In this document: positions 14,224-21,441 of the stretch, in pieces
Numbering within the stretch: the stretch's first letter is position 1
How the letters are laid out: the number at the start of each line of letters is the position of its first letter
Origin: JACVRW01 sp035645115
Lineage (GTDB): Bacteria > Actinomycetota > Thermoleophilia > Solirubrobacterales > Thermoleophilaceae
NCBI GenBank assembly: GCA_035645115.1
Contig: DASQNF010000142.1
Span: forward strand, 1-25,629
Direction of reading: 5' to 3'
Length of the DNA: 25,629 nt
Translations under genes and position numbers: made by a program
The notes under the pieces: model-generated
What the model saw: the letters and a program-made list of their open reading frames with translations, nothing else
The model's database searches: none
Told to the model about the DNA's origin: nothing

Positions 14224-14690
14224 TGCGCGAGCTCTTCGATCGTCCGCCCGCTGAGCACCGACTCGGGCCGCTCGCGCACCGGGTCGCCGGTGGCCGCCTC
14301 GTGATCGCGGCGCTTCACGAGCAGCCAGCGGCGGCCGTCGATCCGCCGCAGCGACCAGCCTCCCCGCAGCTTCTCGCCGTCGAGCCGAAACGAAGCGTGG
14401 CCGGCGGCGAGCGCGTCCGCGATCGGCTCCTCGCGCAGGTTCTCGTAGCTGCCGCGGTCCCACACGATCACCGGCCCGGCGCCGTAGGACCCCTGGGGAA
14501 TCACGCCCTCGAAATCGCCCCAGGAGAGCGGGTGGTCCTCAACCGCCATCGCAAGGCGCTTGTCGCCCGGGTCGGTGGACGGGCCCTTGGGCACGGCCCA
14601 CGACCTGTAGACGCCGTCCACCTCGAGCCGGAAGTCGAAGTGCTTGCTGGTGGCGTGGTGCTGCTGGACCACGAAGCGCGGCATCCTCAT
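14220..14690 (-). CDS. ligD: LigD phosphoesterase-domain (3'-end processing) protein
   Basis: A 156-aa protein matching the LigD phosphoesterase domain: FVVQQHHATSKHFDFRLEVDG (residues 6-26, with the catalytic H11/H12, H17 and D19 group), SWAVPKGPS, AVEDHPLSWGDFEGVIPQGSYGAG and VIVWDRGSYE. This domain trims 3' ribonucleotides and 3' phosphates at broken ends. In many bacteria it is fused to polymerase and ligase domains; here it is separate. The ATG at 14690 overlaps the cation-transporter stop (ATGA) and its own stop overlaps the polymerase start (GTGA). Confidence 0.92.
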   Translation of the reverse strand: MRMPRFVVQQHHATSKHFDFRLEVDGVYRSWAVPKGPSTDPGDKRLAMAVEDHPLSWGDFEGVIPQGSYGAGPVIVWDRGSYENLREEPIADALAAGHASFRLDGEKLRGGWSLRRIDGRRWLLVKRRDHEAATGDPVRERPESVLSGRTIEELAQ

Positions 14691-15601
14691 CCACCGCTGT
14701 TCCGGGTGAGCGGCTCGATGCTGAGCGGCCCCTCGTGGCGCGTCTCGACCTGCAGCGTCGAGTGGGCGATCCCGAAGCGCTCGTGCAGGAGCTCGGCGAG
14801 CTGGCGGCGGTGGGACTGGGTGTCGCAGCCCGAGCGCACGGTCACGTGGGCCGACATCGCGGGGAACCCCGAGGTGACCTCCCATACGTGGAGGTCGTGC
14901 ACCTCTACGACGTGGCGCTCGGAGGCGAGCGCGTGGCCGATCTCGTCGGGATCGAGATCGCGCGGCGCCGCCTCCAGCAGCACCCGACCCGAGTCGCGCA
15001 GCAGGCCGTAGCCCGAGCGCAGCATCAGCGCGGCCACGAGCAGCGCGGCGATGCCGTCGGCCCGCGCGAACCCGGCGAGCAGCACAACGGCGCCGGCGAT
15101 CGCGGTGGCGATGAACGCGAACAGGTCGGTGAGCACGTGCTGGAAGGCGCCCTCGACGTTGAGGCTGCGGCGCTCGGCGCCGGCGAGCACGAGCGTGGCG
15201 GCCAGGTTCACCACGATGCCCGCGACCGCCACGAGGAGCACCGGCAGTCCCTCAACGTCGGGAGGGTCCACGAGCCGGCGCACGCCCTCAACGACGATCA
15301 GCAGCGCGAGCGCCACGAGCGTGGCGCCGTTCAGCTGGGCCGAGAGGATCTCGGCGCGGCGGAACCCGAACGTGAAGCCCCCGGCCGGCGGCCGCCGGGC
15401 GAGCCGCGCGGCGAACAGGGCGAGCCCGATCGCGGCGGCGTCGGTGAGCATGTGGGCGGCGTCCGAGAGCAGCGCGAGCGAGGACGCGAGCAGGCCCACG
15501 ACGACCTCCACGGCCATGAAGCCGAGGATCAGCACGAGCGCTGCGATCAGCCGGCGTGAGTCGTCGGTGTGGATGTGCGCGTGGTCGTGCTGCCCGGCCA
15601 T
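14687..15601 (-). CDS. Cation diffusion facilitator (CzcD/ZnT-like) efflux protein
   Basis: A 304-aa protein with a His/Asp-rich N-terminus (HDHAHIHTDD), six transmembrane segments and the two-metal site residues in TM2 (SDAAHMLTDA, H50 and D54) and TM5 (QHVLTDLFAF). The cytoplasmic C-terminal domain (VVEVHDLHVWEV ... SAHVTV) is the ferredoxin-like dimer domain. It exports Zn2+ or related divalent ions by proton exchange. It is first in an operon with the two LigD-domain genes through ATGA and GTGA overlaps, a combination with no obvious metabolic link. It is divergent from the SDR gene; an inverted repeat lies between them. Confidence 0.95.
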   Translation of the reverse strand: MAGQHDHAHIHTDDSRRLIAALVLILGFMAVEVVVGLLASSLALLSDAAHMLTDAAAIGLALFAARLARRPPAGGFTFGFRRAEILSAQLNGATLVALALLIVVEGVRRLVDPPDVEGLPVLLVAVAGIVVNLAATLVLAGAERRSLNVEGAFQHVLTDLFAFIATAIAGAVVLLAGFARADGIAALLVAALMLRSGYGLLRDSGRVLLEAAPRDLDPDEIGHALASERHVVEVHDLHVWEVTSGFPAMSAHVTVRSGCDTQSHRRQLAELLHERFGIAHSTLQVETRHEGPLSIEPLTRNSGG

Positions 15602-15603
15602 GC

Positions 15604-15633
15604 CCCGGGAGGCATGTTGGCACGGCTCCCGGG
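15604..15633. repeat. Inverted repeat CCCGGGAG/CTCCCGGG in the CDF/SDR divergent promoter
   Basis: CCCGGGAG (15604-15611) and CTCCCGGG (15626-15633) form a perfect 8-bp inverted repeat with a 14-bp centre, covering the SDR -10 box and the CDF start-proximal region. It may be an operator, possibly metal-responsive, or a GC-rich chance palindrome. Confidence 0.45.
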
Positions 15634-15636
15634 TAG
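15612..15636 (+). promoter_or_regulatory. GCATGT-N13-GGGTAG promoter-like site of the SDR gene
   Basis: GCATGT (15612-15617), 13-nt spacer, GGGTAG (15631-15636), then 9 nt to the ATG at 15646. The layout is the same as before the envelope operon. Confidence 0.4.
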
Positions 15637-15645
15637 GGGCCGGAC

Positions 15646-16707
15646 ATGCGAGTGGTGGTTGTGGGGGCGAGCGGGAACGTCGGGACGAGCGTGCTGCGCT
15701 CGCTCGCCGAGGAGCCCGCCGTGGAGTCCGTGCTCGGGCTCTGCCGGCGGACGCCGGGCGCGGGCGCGAGCTTCCCGAAGACGGAGTGGCGCAGCGCGGA
15801 CATCGTGCGGACGCCGCTGCGACCGCTCTTCCAGGGCGCCGACGCCGTGATCCACCTCGCCTGGCTGATCCAGCCCGCGCGCGACCGCGCGACCGTGCGC
15901 GCAGTCAACGTGGACGGCAGCGCGCGAGTGTTCCGGGCAGCCGCGGCCGCCGGGGTCGGCACGCTCGTATACGCGTCGTCGGTGGGCGCCTATGCGAAGG
16001 GCCCGAAGGACAAGCGCGTGGACGAGAGCTGGCCGACCTCGGGCATCCCCAGCTCGTTCTACTCGCGCCACAAGGCCGAGGTGGAGCGCCTGCTCGACCG
16101 CCACGAGAGCGAGCACCCGGGCATGCGCGTGGTGCGCCTGCGGCCCGCCCTGATCTTCAAGCGCGACGCCGCTTCGGGGATCCGGCGGCTGTTCGCCGGC
16201 CCGCTGCTGCCCGGCTTCCTCGTGCGGCGCTGGCTGATCCCGGCGGTGCCGGCCGCCGCGCGGCTCGTGTTCCAGGCCGTGCACTCCCACGACGTGGGCG
16301 ATGCGTATCGGCTCGCGCTGGTGAACGACGAGGCGCGCGGCGCGTTCAACATCGCGGCCGAGCCGGTGCTCGGGCCGCCCGAGCTCGGGCGGGTCCTCGG
16401 CGCGCGCCCGATCCCGGTGCCCGCCGCGGCGCTGCGCGCGGGCGCCGCACTCAGCTACAGGCTGCGGCTGCAGCCGAGCGAGCCCGGCTGGGTCGACATG
16501 GGCCTGGGCGTGCCGCTGATGGACACCGAGCGTGCGCGCACGCAGCTCAGCTGGAGCCCACGGCACAGCGCCGCCGACGCCCTCCGCGACCTGCTCGATG
16601 GGATCCGCGACGGCGCCGGCCTCGACACCCCGCCACTGGAGCCGGGCGGCGGCGGCCCCGCGCGGCTGCGCGAGTTCGCGAGCGGGGTGGGGGCGCGGAC
16701 GGGCTGA
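15646..16707 (+). CDS. NAD(P)-dependent epimerase/dehydratase (extended SDR)
   Basis: A 353-aa extended short-chain dehydrogenase. The N-terminus VVVVGASGNVGTSVLRSL is the NAD(P)-binding Gly-rich motif (GxxGxxG). ADAVIHLAWLIQP and VNVDGSARV follow; VYASSVGAYAKG is the active-site Ser region and Y139-SRH-K143 is the YxxxK catalytic pair. It resembles sugar-nucleotide or steroid-type epimerase/dehydratases; substrate unknown. It ends in a Gly-rich, low-complexity tail. The small Cys-rich gene follows after 29 bp. Confidence 0.93.
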   Translation: MRVVVVGASGNVGTSVLRSLAEEPAVESVLGLCRRTPGAGASFPKTEWRSADIVRTPLRPLFQGADAVIHLAWLIQPARDRATVRAVNVDGSARVFRAAAAAGVGTLVYASSVGAYAKGPKDKRVDESWPTSGIPSSFYSRHKAEVERLLDRHESEHPGMRVVRLRPALIFKRDAASGIRRLFAGPLLPGFLVRRWLIPAVPAAARLVFQAVHSHDVGDAYRLALVNDEARGAFNIAAEPVLGPPELGRVLGARPIPVPAAALRAGAALSYRLRLQPSEPGWVDMGLGVPLMDTERARTQLSWSPRHSAADALRDLLDGIRDGAGLDTPPLEPGGGGPARLREFASGVGARTG

Positions 16708-16736
16708 CCCGAGCGAACTCGACGGAAGGAGACCAG

Positions 16737-16976
16737 ATGGCCCGCTGTGAGGTCTGCGGCAACGACTACGACAAGACGATGGAGATCGTTCGCGGCGGCG
16801 AGCGGCACGTGTTCGACAGCTTCGAGTGCGCGATCCACGCCATAGCGCCGGTTTGCGAGAAGTGCGGGATCCGGATAGCCGGGCACGGCATCGAGGCCAA
16901 CGGCGCGATGTACTGCTGCGCGCACTGCGCCGAGCAGAGCGGCGTCGAGGGGGCGCGCGACCGGGTGGACGCGTAG
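16737..16976 (+). CDS. Small Cys-rich metal-binding protein (zinc-ribbon / metallothionein-like)
   Basis: A 79-aa protein with many Cys/His: CEVCG (residues 4-8), FECAIHAIAPVCEKCG, then GHGIEANGAMYCCAHCAEQ. The spacing suggests two zinc sites. Similar short proteins in actinobacteria are annotated as prokaryotic metallothionein-like or zinc-ribbon proteins. The ATG has a strong GGAAGGAGACC ribosome site. A metal-storage, redox or regulatory role is possible. Confidence 0.85.
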   Translation: MARCEVCGNDYDKTMEIVRGGERHVFDSFECAIHAIAPVCEKCGIRIAGHGIEANGAMYCCAHCAEQSGVEGARDRVDA

Positions 16977-16999
16977 GGCGCCGGCCGCGGCGGTCGCCC

Positions 17000-17755
17000 T
17001 CAGGGCTCGAGCGGCGCCTCGGCCGGCGGCTGCTCGTCCTCCGGCGTGGTCTCCACTGGCACGTCGGGCCGGTGTCGTGACGGGCGGCTCGTCGGGCGTG
17101 GGCTCTTCGGCCGGCGGAGCCTCGGTGTCCTGGTCGGGGCCGGCTGGGCCTGCTCGGGCTGCGTCCGATTGCGCCGCTCAGCCTCCTCCCGCTCCTCGGC
17201 GGAGCGGTTGTCGCCGCCGCCGAACGTGGTCTTGCGGTCGCCTCCCGCTAGGGAGCCTCCGGCGATCAGCTCACCGGCCGTGAGCGAGCACGGCGATGAC
17301 GAAATCGCCGCTGTGGCGGCCACCACGCCGAGCGCGCTCCGCCCCCGGCGGCGCCCGCGCACCGGCGGGGTGGGCTGGCGGTAGACGCGGACCGGCGCGG
17401 CGTCGGAAGGCGCTCCGGTGTGCGGCCGGATCGCGGAGCGCGGGGGACGCGCGGCGACCGGAGGCGTCGGCGAGCGGGGGCTCCTCTGCGCGGCGCGCCC
17501 CGCCCCGCCCGCCCAGCCCGAGCGCCGGCCATTCGCCGGTCCAGGCGCGGGCGAGCCTCTTGGTAGGTCGGTGGAGCGCCTCGCTCACGAGAGCGACGAT
17601 CACCCGGGTGGCCGCGGCAGCGATCCACGTGCCGGCGATCCAGAGTTGCGAGGTGACCGCGGCCGCCGCAGCGGACGCGACGCTCGCGATCGTCAGGGTC
17701 CGTATGTTGAGCGGCGCTGCTCCTCGCGCTCACTCTCGCGAGAAGGCGAAGCCAT
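17000..17755 (-). pseudogene. Membrane-protein gene split by repeated alternating frameshifts
   Basis: No single ORF is convincing, but segments from two frames join into one plausible protein. From the ATG at 17755: MASPSRESEREEQRRS; then, one frame over (~17700-17450), TLTIASVASAAAAAVTSQLW, IAGTWIAAA and VIVALVSEALHRPTKRL; back in the first frame (~17430-17320) PVRVYRQPTPPVRGRRRGRS and ALGVVAATAA; second frame again (~17315-17290) FVIAVLA; first frame LTAGELIAGGSLAGGDRKTT and EEREEAERRN; second frame (~17135-17065) DQDTEAPPAEEPTPDEPPV; first frame VETTPEDEQPPAEAPLEP to the TGA at 17000. This gives an N-terminal hydrophobic pair, a cytoplasmic linker, a membrane helix and an acidic Pro-rich tail. 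The frame changes about six times between the same two frames. It is either real decay or localized sequence error. The family is not named. Confidence 0.55.
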
Positions 17756-18016
17756 CCGGTTCGCACGCTAGCGATCCCGGGCCGGGCCGCGGTCCACTCG
17801 GGCCGGGGCGGCGCCCCGCTCCGGCCGGGCCGCGCTGCGCTCGGCCCGGGCGAGGGGTGCGGGCGTCCCCGGGCTGGGCTGGGTGGGTGCTCGGGCCCGC
17901 CGCTGGTCGGGGCCTGTCGTTGTCCTTGGTGTACGTGCAAAGACGACAAGCCCCCTGGACTTCGCCGTCGCGGCCCGACGCCGCGAGGCGCGTGGGCGCC
18001 GGTAGGCTGGCCGCAG
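17756..18016. other. 261-bp extremely GC-rich intergenic region
   Basis: It is filled with GGCC/CCGG-rich tracts, including an 8-bp stem (17825-17832 with 17842-17849, loop 9 nt). A less GC-rich patch (ACGTGCAAAGACGACAAG, near 17930-17950) precedes the amine oxidase. No gene is supported. Confidence 0.5.
18003..18008 (+). promoter_or_regulatory. TAGGCT -10-like box of the amine oxidase gene
   Basis: TAGGCT (TAnnnT) ends 8 nt before the GTG at 18017 with no ribosome site, suggesting a leaderless transcript. The -35 is unclear. Confidence 0.4.
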
Positions 18017-19378
18017 GTGGCCCGCTCGCATGAGGCAGACGTTGTGATCGTCGGCGCCGGGCTCGCCGGGCTGGCCGCCGCTCGGGAGCTGAGCGCGCGT
18101 GGCGTCGCGGTGGTGGTGGTGGAGGCGCGTGAGCGTGTCGGCGGCCGTGTGTTGAACCACGACATCGGCGGCGGCAACGTCGTCGAGGTCGGCGCCCAGT
18201 GGATCGGTCCGACTCAGGATCGCCTCGCGGCGCTCGCGGCGCAGCTCGGCATCGAGACCTTCCCGACCCATGGCGCCGGCGAGAACGTGATCGAGTACGG
18301 GGGTCGACTGCGCCGCTACCGCGGGACGATCCCGCGCCTCAACCCCGTCGTGCTCCTGGATGTGGAGCGCGCCCAGCGACGGCTGGACCGGCTGGCGCGG
18401 AGCGTGCCCCTCGAGGCCCCCTGGGAGGCGCCGAATGCCGCGCGGCTCGACGGCCAGACCGCCGCCACCTGGCTGCGCCGCAACCTCGCCACGAGAGCGG
18501 GCCGGACGCTGCTCGAGCTGGCGATAGAGGCGGTCTGGGCGGCCCAGCCCGAGGACATGTCGCTGCTGCACGTGCTGTTCTACATCCACTCGGCGGGTGG
18601 CCTCGACATGCTGTTCGACACCGAGGGCGGCGCCCAGCAGGACCGCTTCGTCGGCGGCTCGCAGCGGATCCCGATTGCCATGGCCGATGTGCTCGGCGAG
18701 GAGCGGATGCTGCTCGGGGCGCCCGTCCGCAGGATCGAGCACGGCGGCCACGGCGTGACCGTGCACGCCGACGGATGCGTGGCGGGCGGACGCCTCGCGA
18801 TCGTGGCGGTGGCGCCCACGCTCGCGGGGCGGATCGCATACGACCCGCCGCTGCCCGGCTACCGCGACCAGCTCACCCAGCGCATGCCGCTCGGCACCGT
18901 GGCCAAGTGCATGGCCATCTACGACGAGCCCTTCTGGCGCGGCCACGGCCTCTCCGGGCAGGGCACGAGCGACGCCGGCCCGGTGCGCCTCACGTTCGAC
19001 AACTCGCCGCCGGCGGGCACGCCCGGGGTGCTGCTGGGCTTCCTCGAAGGACGCCGGGCGCGCGAGCTCGGCAGGCTGCCGGCGCACGAGCGGCGCACCG
19101 CTGTGGTGGACACCTTCGCCCGCCTGTTCGGCCCGCGTGCGGCGAGGCCGAATGCCTACGTGGAGAGGCTCTGGGCGGAGGAGGAGTGGACGCGCGGCTG
19201 CTACGGCTGTCACATGCCCACGGGCGCCTGGACGAGCTACGGACCCGCCCTGCACGCGCCGGTCGGCCCCCTCCACTGGGCCGGCGCCGAGTACGCGCGC
19301 GTCTGGAACGGCTACATGGAGGGCGCCGTGCGCTCCGGCGAGCAGGCCGCAGCCGAGGCGCTCGAGCGCCTCGCGTAG
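18017..19378 (+). CDS. Flavin monoamine oxidase family protein
   Basis: A 453-aa FAD amine oxidase. The N-terminal dinucleotide fold is VVIVGAGLAGLAAARELSAR (GxGxxG at 13-18), then ERVGGRV; the C-terminal FAD motif is PLHWAGAEYARVWNGYMEGA. Near residue 395 the sequence reads TRGCYGCHMPTG: the Cys lies where monoamine oxidases carry the Cys that binds FAD covalently, so a covalent flavin is likely. The substrate would be an amine such as putrescine or an aromatic amine; products are an aldehyde, ammonia and H2O2. The start is the GTG at 18017. The PfpI gene follows, with its own promoter. Confidence 0.93.
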   Translation: MARSHEADVVIVGAGLAGLAAARELSARGVAVVVVEARERVGGRVLNHDIGGGNVVEVGAQWIGPTQDRLAALAAQLGIETFPTHGAGENVIEYGGRLRRYRGTIPRLNPVVLLDVERAQRRLDRLARSVPLEAPWEAPNAARLDGQTAATWLRRNLATRAGRTLLELAIEAVWAAQPEDMSLLHVLFYIHSAGGLDMLFDTEGGAQQDRFVGGSQRIPIAMADVLGEERMLLGAPVRRIEHGGHGVTVHADGCVAGGRLAIVAVAPTLAGRIAYDPPLPGYRDQLTQRMPLGTVAKCMAIYDEPFWRGHGLSGQGTSDAGPVRLTFDNSPPAGTPGVLLGFLEGRRARELGRLPAHERRTAVVDTFARLFGPRAARPNAYVERLWAEEEWTRGCYGCHMPTGAWTSYGPALHAPVGPLHWAGAEYARVWNGYMEGAVRSGEQAAAEALERLA

Positions 19379-19404
19379 CGATCGCCGGTCGAACTCGACC
19401 GGCC

Positions 19405-19429
19405 GTTTAGCCGGCTCCGCTCCCGGTAC
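19405..19429 (+). promoter_or_regulatory. Degenerate SigF-type promoter GTTTAG-N13-CGGTAC
   Basis: GTTTAG (19405-19410), 13-nt spacer, CGGTAC (19424-19429), about 37 nt before the PfpI ATG. The -35 is good; the -10 has C at position 1 and C at position 6. Confidence 0.4.
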
Positions 19430-19466
19430 CCCGGGCAGCGTTGGACCCGAACCAGAGGTGAGCCGG

Positions 19467-20051
19467 ATGAGCAAGCGACTGGAGGGCAAGACGGTGGCGT
19501 TCCTCGCCGCGGACGGCGTGGAGCAGATCGAGCTGACCGAGCCCTGGAAGACGGTGGAGCGCGAGGGCGGCGAGCCCGAGCTGATCTCCCTCGAGAGCGG
19601 CGAGATCCAGGGCTTCGAGCACCTCGACAAGGGCGAGAGGTTCAAGGTCGACAAGCCGGTCTCGGACGCCGACCCCTCGGCCTACGACGGGCTCGTGCTG
19701 CCCGGCGGCGTGGCCAACCCGGACTTCCTGCGCGCCGACGAGGACGCCGTGCGCTTCGTGCGCTCCTTCTTCGAGCAGGGCAAGCCGGTGGCGGCGATCT
19801 GCCATGGGCCCTGGACGCTGGTGGAGGCAGGGGTCGTGCGGGGTCGCACGCTCACGTCCTTCCCCAGCATCAAGACGGACATCGAGAACGCAGGCGGCAC
19901 GTGGGTGGACGAGCAGGTGCACGTGGACAGCGGCCTCGTGACGAGCCGCAACCCGGATGACCTGCCGGCCTTCTGCGACAAGCTCGCCGAAGAGATCTGT
20001 GAGGGCCGCCACGAACGGCAGGCCTTGCAGGCCGCGAGCACCGGCGCCTAG
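19467..20051 (+). CDS. DJ-1/PfpI family protein
   Basis: A 194-aa protein of the DJ-1/PfpI family. The nucleophile-elbow motif is AAICHGPWTL with C112 and H113; GLVLPGGVANPDFLR and LTSFPSIKTDIENAG are also typical. Members include stress-induced general-stress proteins and glyoxalase/deglycase-like enzymes; the peptidase label of PfpI is not proven for most. The ATG follows AGAGGTGAGCCGG. The gene ends just before a strong terminator and may be part of the stress regulon through the upstream GTTTAG site. Confidence 0.94.
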   Translation: MSKRLEGKTVAFLAADGVEQIELTEPWKTVEREGGEPELISLESGEIQGFEHLDKGERFKVDKPVSDADPSAYDGLVLPGGVANPDFLRADEDAVRFVRSFFEQGKPVAAICHGPWTLVEAGVVRGRTLTSFPSIKTDIENAGGTWVDEQVHVDSGLVTSRNPDDLPAFCDKLAEEICEGRHERQALQAASTGA

Positions 20052-20078
20052 CGCCGCGCTCGCGTTCCCCCCGACCAG

Positions 20079-20106
20079 CGGCGAGGCGCCATCCGGCGCC
20101 TCGCCG
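20079..20106 (+). terminator. Strong hairpin terminator after the PfpI gene
   Basis: GGCGAGGCGCC (20080-20090) and GGCGCCTCGCC (20095-20105) pair perfectly around the 4-nt loop ATCC; one more C-G pair extends the stem to 12 bp. It is followed by GTCGTTT, whose T-run doubles as the -35 of the next promoter (20109). Confidence 0.75.
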
Positions 20107-20108
20107 TC

Positions 20109-20134
20109 GTTTCGGGCGCTGTACTGGCGGGTAA
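20109..20134 (+). promoter_or_regulatory. SigB/SigF-type promoter GTTTCG-N14-GGGTAA of the sugar ABC operon
   Basis: GTTTCG (20109-20114), 14-nt spacer, GGGTAA (20129-20134), leading to the ATG at 20170 with a GGAGGAGAAG ribosome site. It matches the SigB/SigF consensus. Confidence 0.6.
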
Positions 20135-20169
20135 CCAGTCAGCGTCCGAAAGCGGAGGAGAAGATCAGG

Positions 20170-21429
20170 ATGAGCTGGCGTTGGGCGGCAAGCTTCTGCT
20201 GTGTGGTGGGTCTCGCGCTCGCGGGATGCGGCGGCGACGACGAGGAGAGCGGCGACGCAAAGAAGGCGCCGGCAGCCGACTCGGGGAAGGCGTCGGGAAC
20301 CGTCTCGTGGTGCATCGGCAAGGACACGAGCGGCGCCTACGGCACCGCGATCGACCTGTTCCAGAAGCAGAACTCGAAGGTCAAGGTCAAGCTCGTGGAG
20401 CTGCCCGAGTCGGCCGACGAGCAACGCACCCAGCTGGTGCAGCGGCTGCGAGCCGAGTCCGACGAGTGCGACGTGGTCGGCATGGACGTGATCTGGACCG
20501 CCGAGTTCGCAGCACAGGACTGGCTGGCGGAGACCACCGACATCATCTCCAAGCGCGAGTCCGACTTCATCCCCGCCACGCTCGAGACCGCCAAGTTCGA
20601 GGACAAGTACTGGGCGGTTCCCTACCACACGAACGCCGGCTTCCTGTACTACCGCAAGGACCAGGTGCCCGAGCCGCCCTCGACCTGGGAGGACGTCTTC
20701 ACCCAGGCCCAGGAGCAGGACGGGCTCGTGTACCAGGGCTTCCGCTACGAGGGCCTGACCGTGAATTTCCTCGAGCTGCTCTACAGCGCGGGCGGGACGG
20801 TGCTCTCCGAGGACGGCCAGTCCGTGGAGGTGGACTCGCCGGAGGCGGAGAAGGCGCTCAGCTTCATGGTGGAGGGCTTCCAGAACGGCGCCACGCCGAA
20901 GGCCGTCACGACCTACAAGGAGGAGGAGGCGCGCCGCGCCTTCGAGTCCGGCAAGGCGACCTTCATGCGCAACTGGCCGTACGCCTATGCCCTCGGCAAG
21001 GAGTCGAAGATCGCCGACAAGTTCGAGATCGGCACATTCCCGAGCTTCGAGGGCGGTGAGCCCGCCAGCGTGCTCGGCGGCTTCAACCTGGCCATCTCCG
21101 CCTTTGCGAAGAACCCGGAGGGGGCAGCCGCCTTCATCGACTTTGCCACGAGCGAGGAGGTGCAGAAGGCAAACTTCCTCGACTCGGCGTCACCGCCCGC
21201 GTTCGCGGCGGTGTACGACGACCCGGAGGTGCAGGAGAAGTACGCCTTCGCCGCCGACTTGAAGAAGGCGGTCGAGCAGGGCCAGGCGCGCCCGGTCTCA
21301 CCGGTCTACCCGCAGATCAGCGAGGCGATCTTCAACAACGTGCATGACGCGCTTCAGGGCAAGGTCGAGCCCAAGGCGGCGCTGAAGACGATGTCGGGCG
21401 ACATCGAGAAGGCGCTCGAGACGTTCTAG
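20170..21429 (+). CDS. Sugar ABC transporter substrate-binding lipoprotein
   Basis: A 419-aa protein. A lipoprotein signal (VVGLALAGC, lipid-modified C20) precedes an acidic linker and a family-1 solute-binding domain: SGAYGTAIDLFQKQNSKVKV, ECDVVGMDVIWTAEFAAQDWL, YWAVPYHTNAGFLYYRKDQV, PSTWEDVF, FESGKATFMRNWPYAY and GGFNLAISAFAKNPEGAAAF. It resembles the maltose/trehalose-type binders. It hands sugar to the two permeases downstream. The downstream glycosidases point to an alpha-glucoside such as trehalose or a malto-oligosaccharide. Confidence 0.95.
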   Translation: MSWRWAASFCCVVGLALAGCGGDDEESGDAKKAPAADSGKASGTVSWCIGKDTSGAYGTAIDLFQKQNSKVKVKLVELPESADEQRTQLVQRLRAESDECDVVGMDVIWTAEFAAQDWLAETTDIISKRESDFIPATLETAKFEDKYWAVPYHTNAGFLYYRKDQVPEPPSTWEDVFTQAQEQDGLVYQGFRYEGLTVNFLELLYSAGGTVLSEDGQSVEVDSPEAEKALSFMVEGFQNGATPKAVTTYKEEEARRAFESGKATFMRNWPYAYALGKESKIADKFEIGTFPSFEGGEPASVLGGFNLAISAFAKNPEGAAAFIDFATSEEVQKANFLDSASPPAFAAVYDDPEVQEKYAFAADLKKAVEQGQARPVSPVYPQISEAIFNNVHDALQGKVEPKAALKTMSGDIEKALETF

Positions 21430-21441
21430 GCGAACCGATCG

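Noticed and set aside
17825..17849. 8-bp GC stem-loop in the intergenic region as a terminator or repeat element
   Set aside because: In DNA this GC-rich, an 8-bp GGCC-type stem without a T-tract is expected by chance, and no gene ends close by on the plus strand.
17296..18033. Plus-strand ORF opposite the broken gene, and other plus-strand ORFs in the same area
   Set aside because: Composition is Arg/Pro/Gly-rich low complexity typical of antisense reading of GC-rich DNA, with no recognisable domain; the minus-strand segments make better protein.
17266..18177. Long minus-strand ORF across the broken gene and the intergenic region
   Set aside because: It runs antisense into the amine oxidase and has Arg/Pro-rich nonsense-like composition; it is the third frame, not one of the two protein-like frames.
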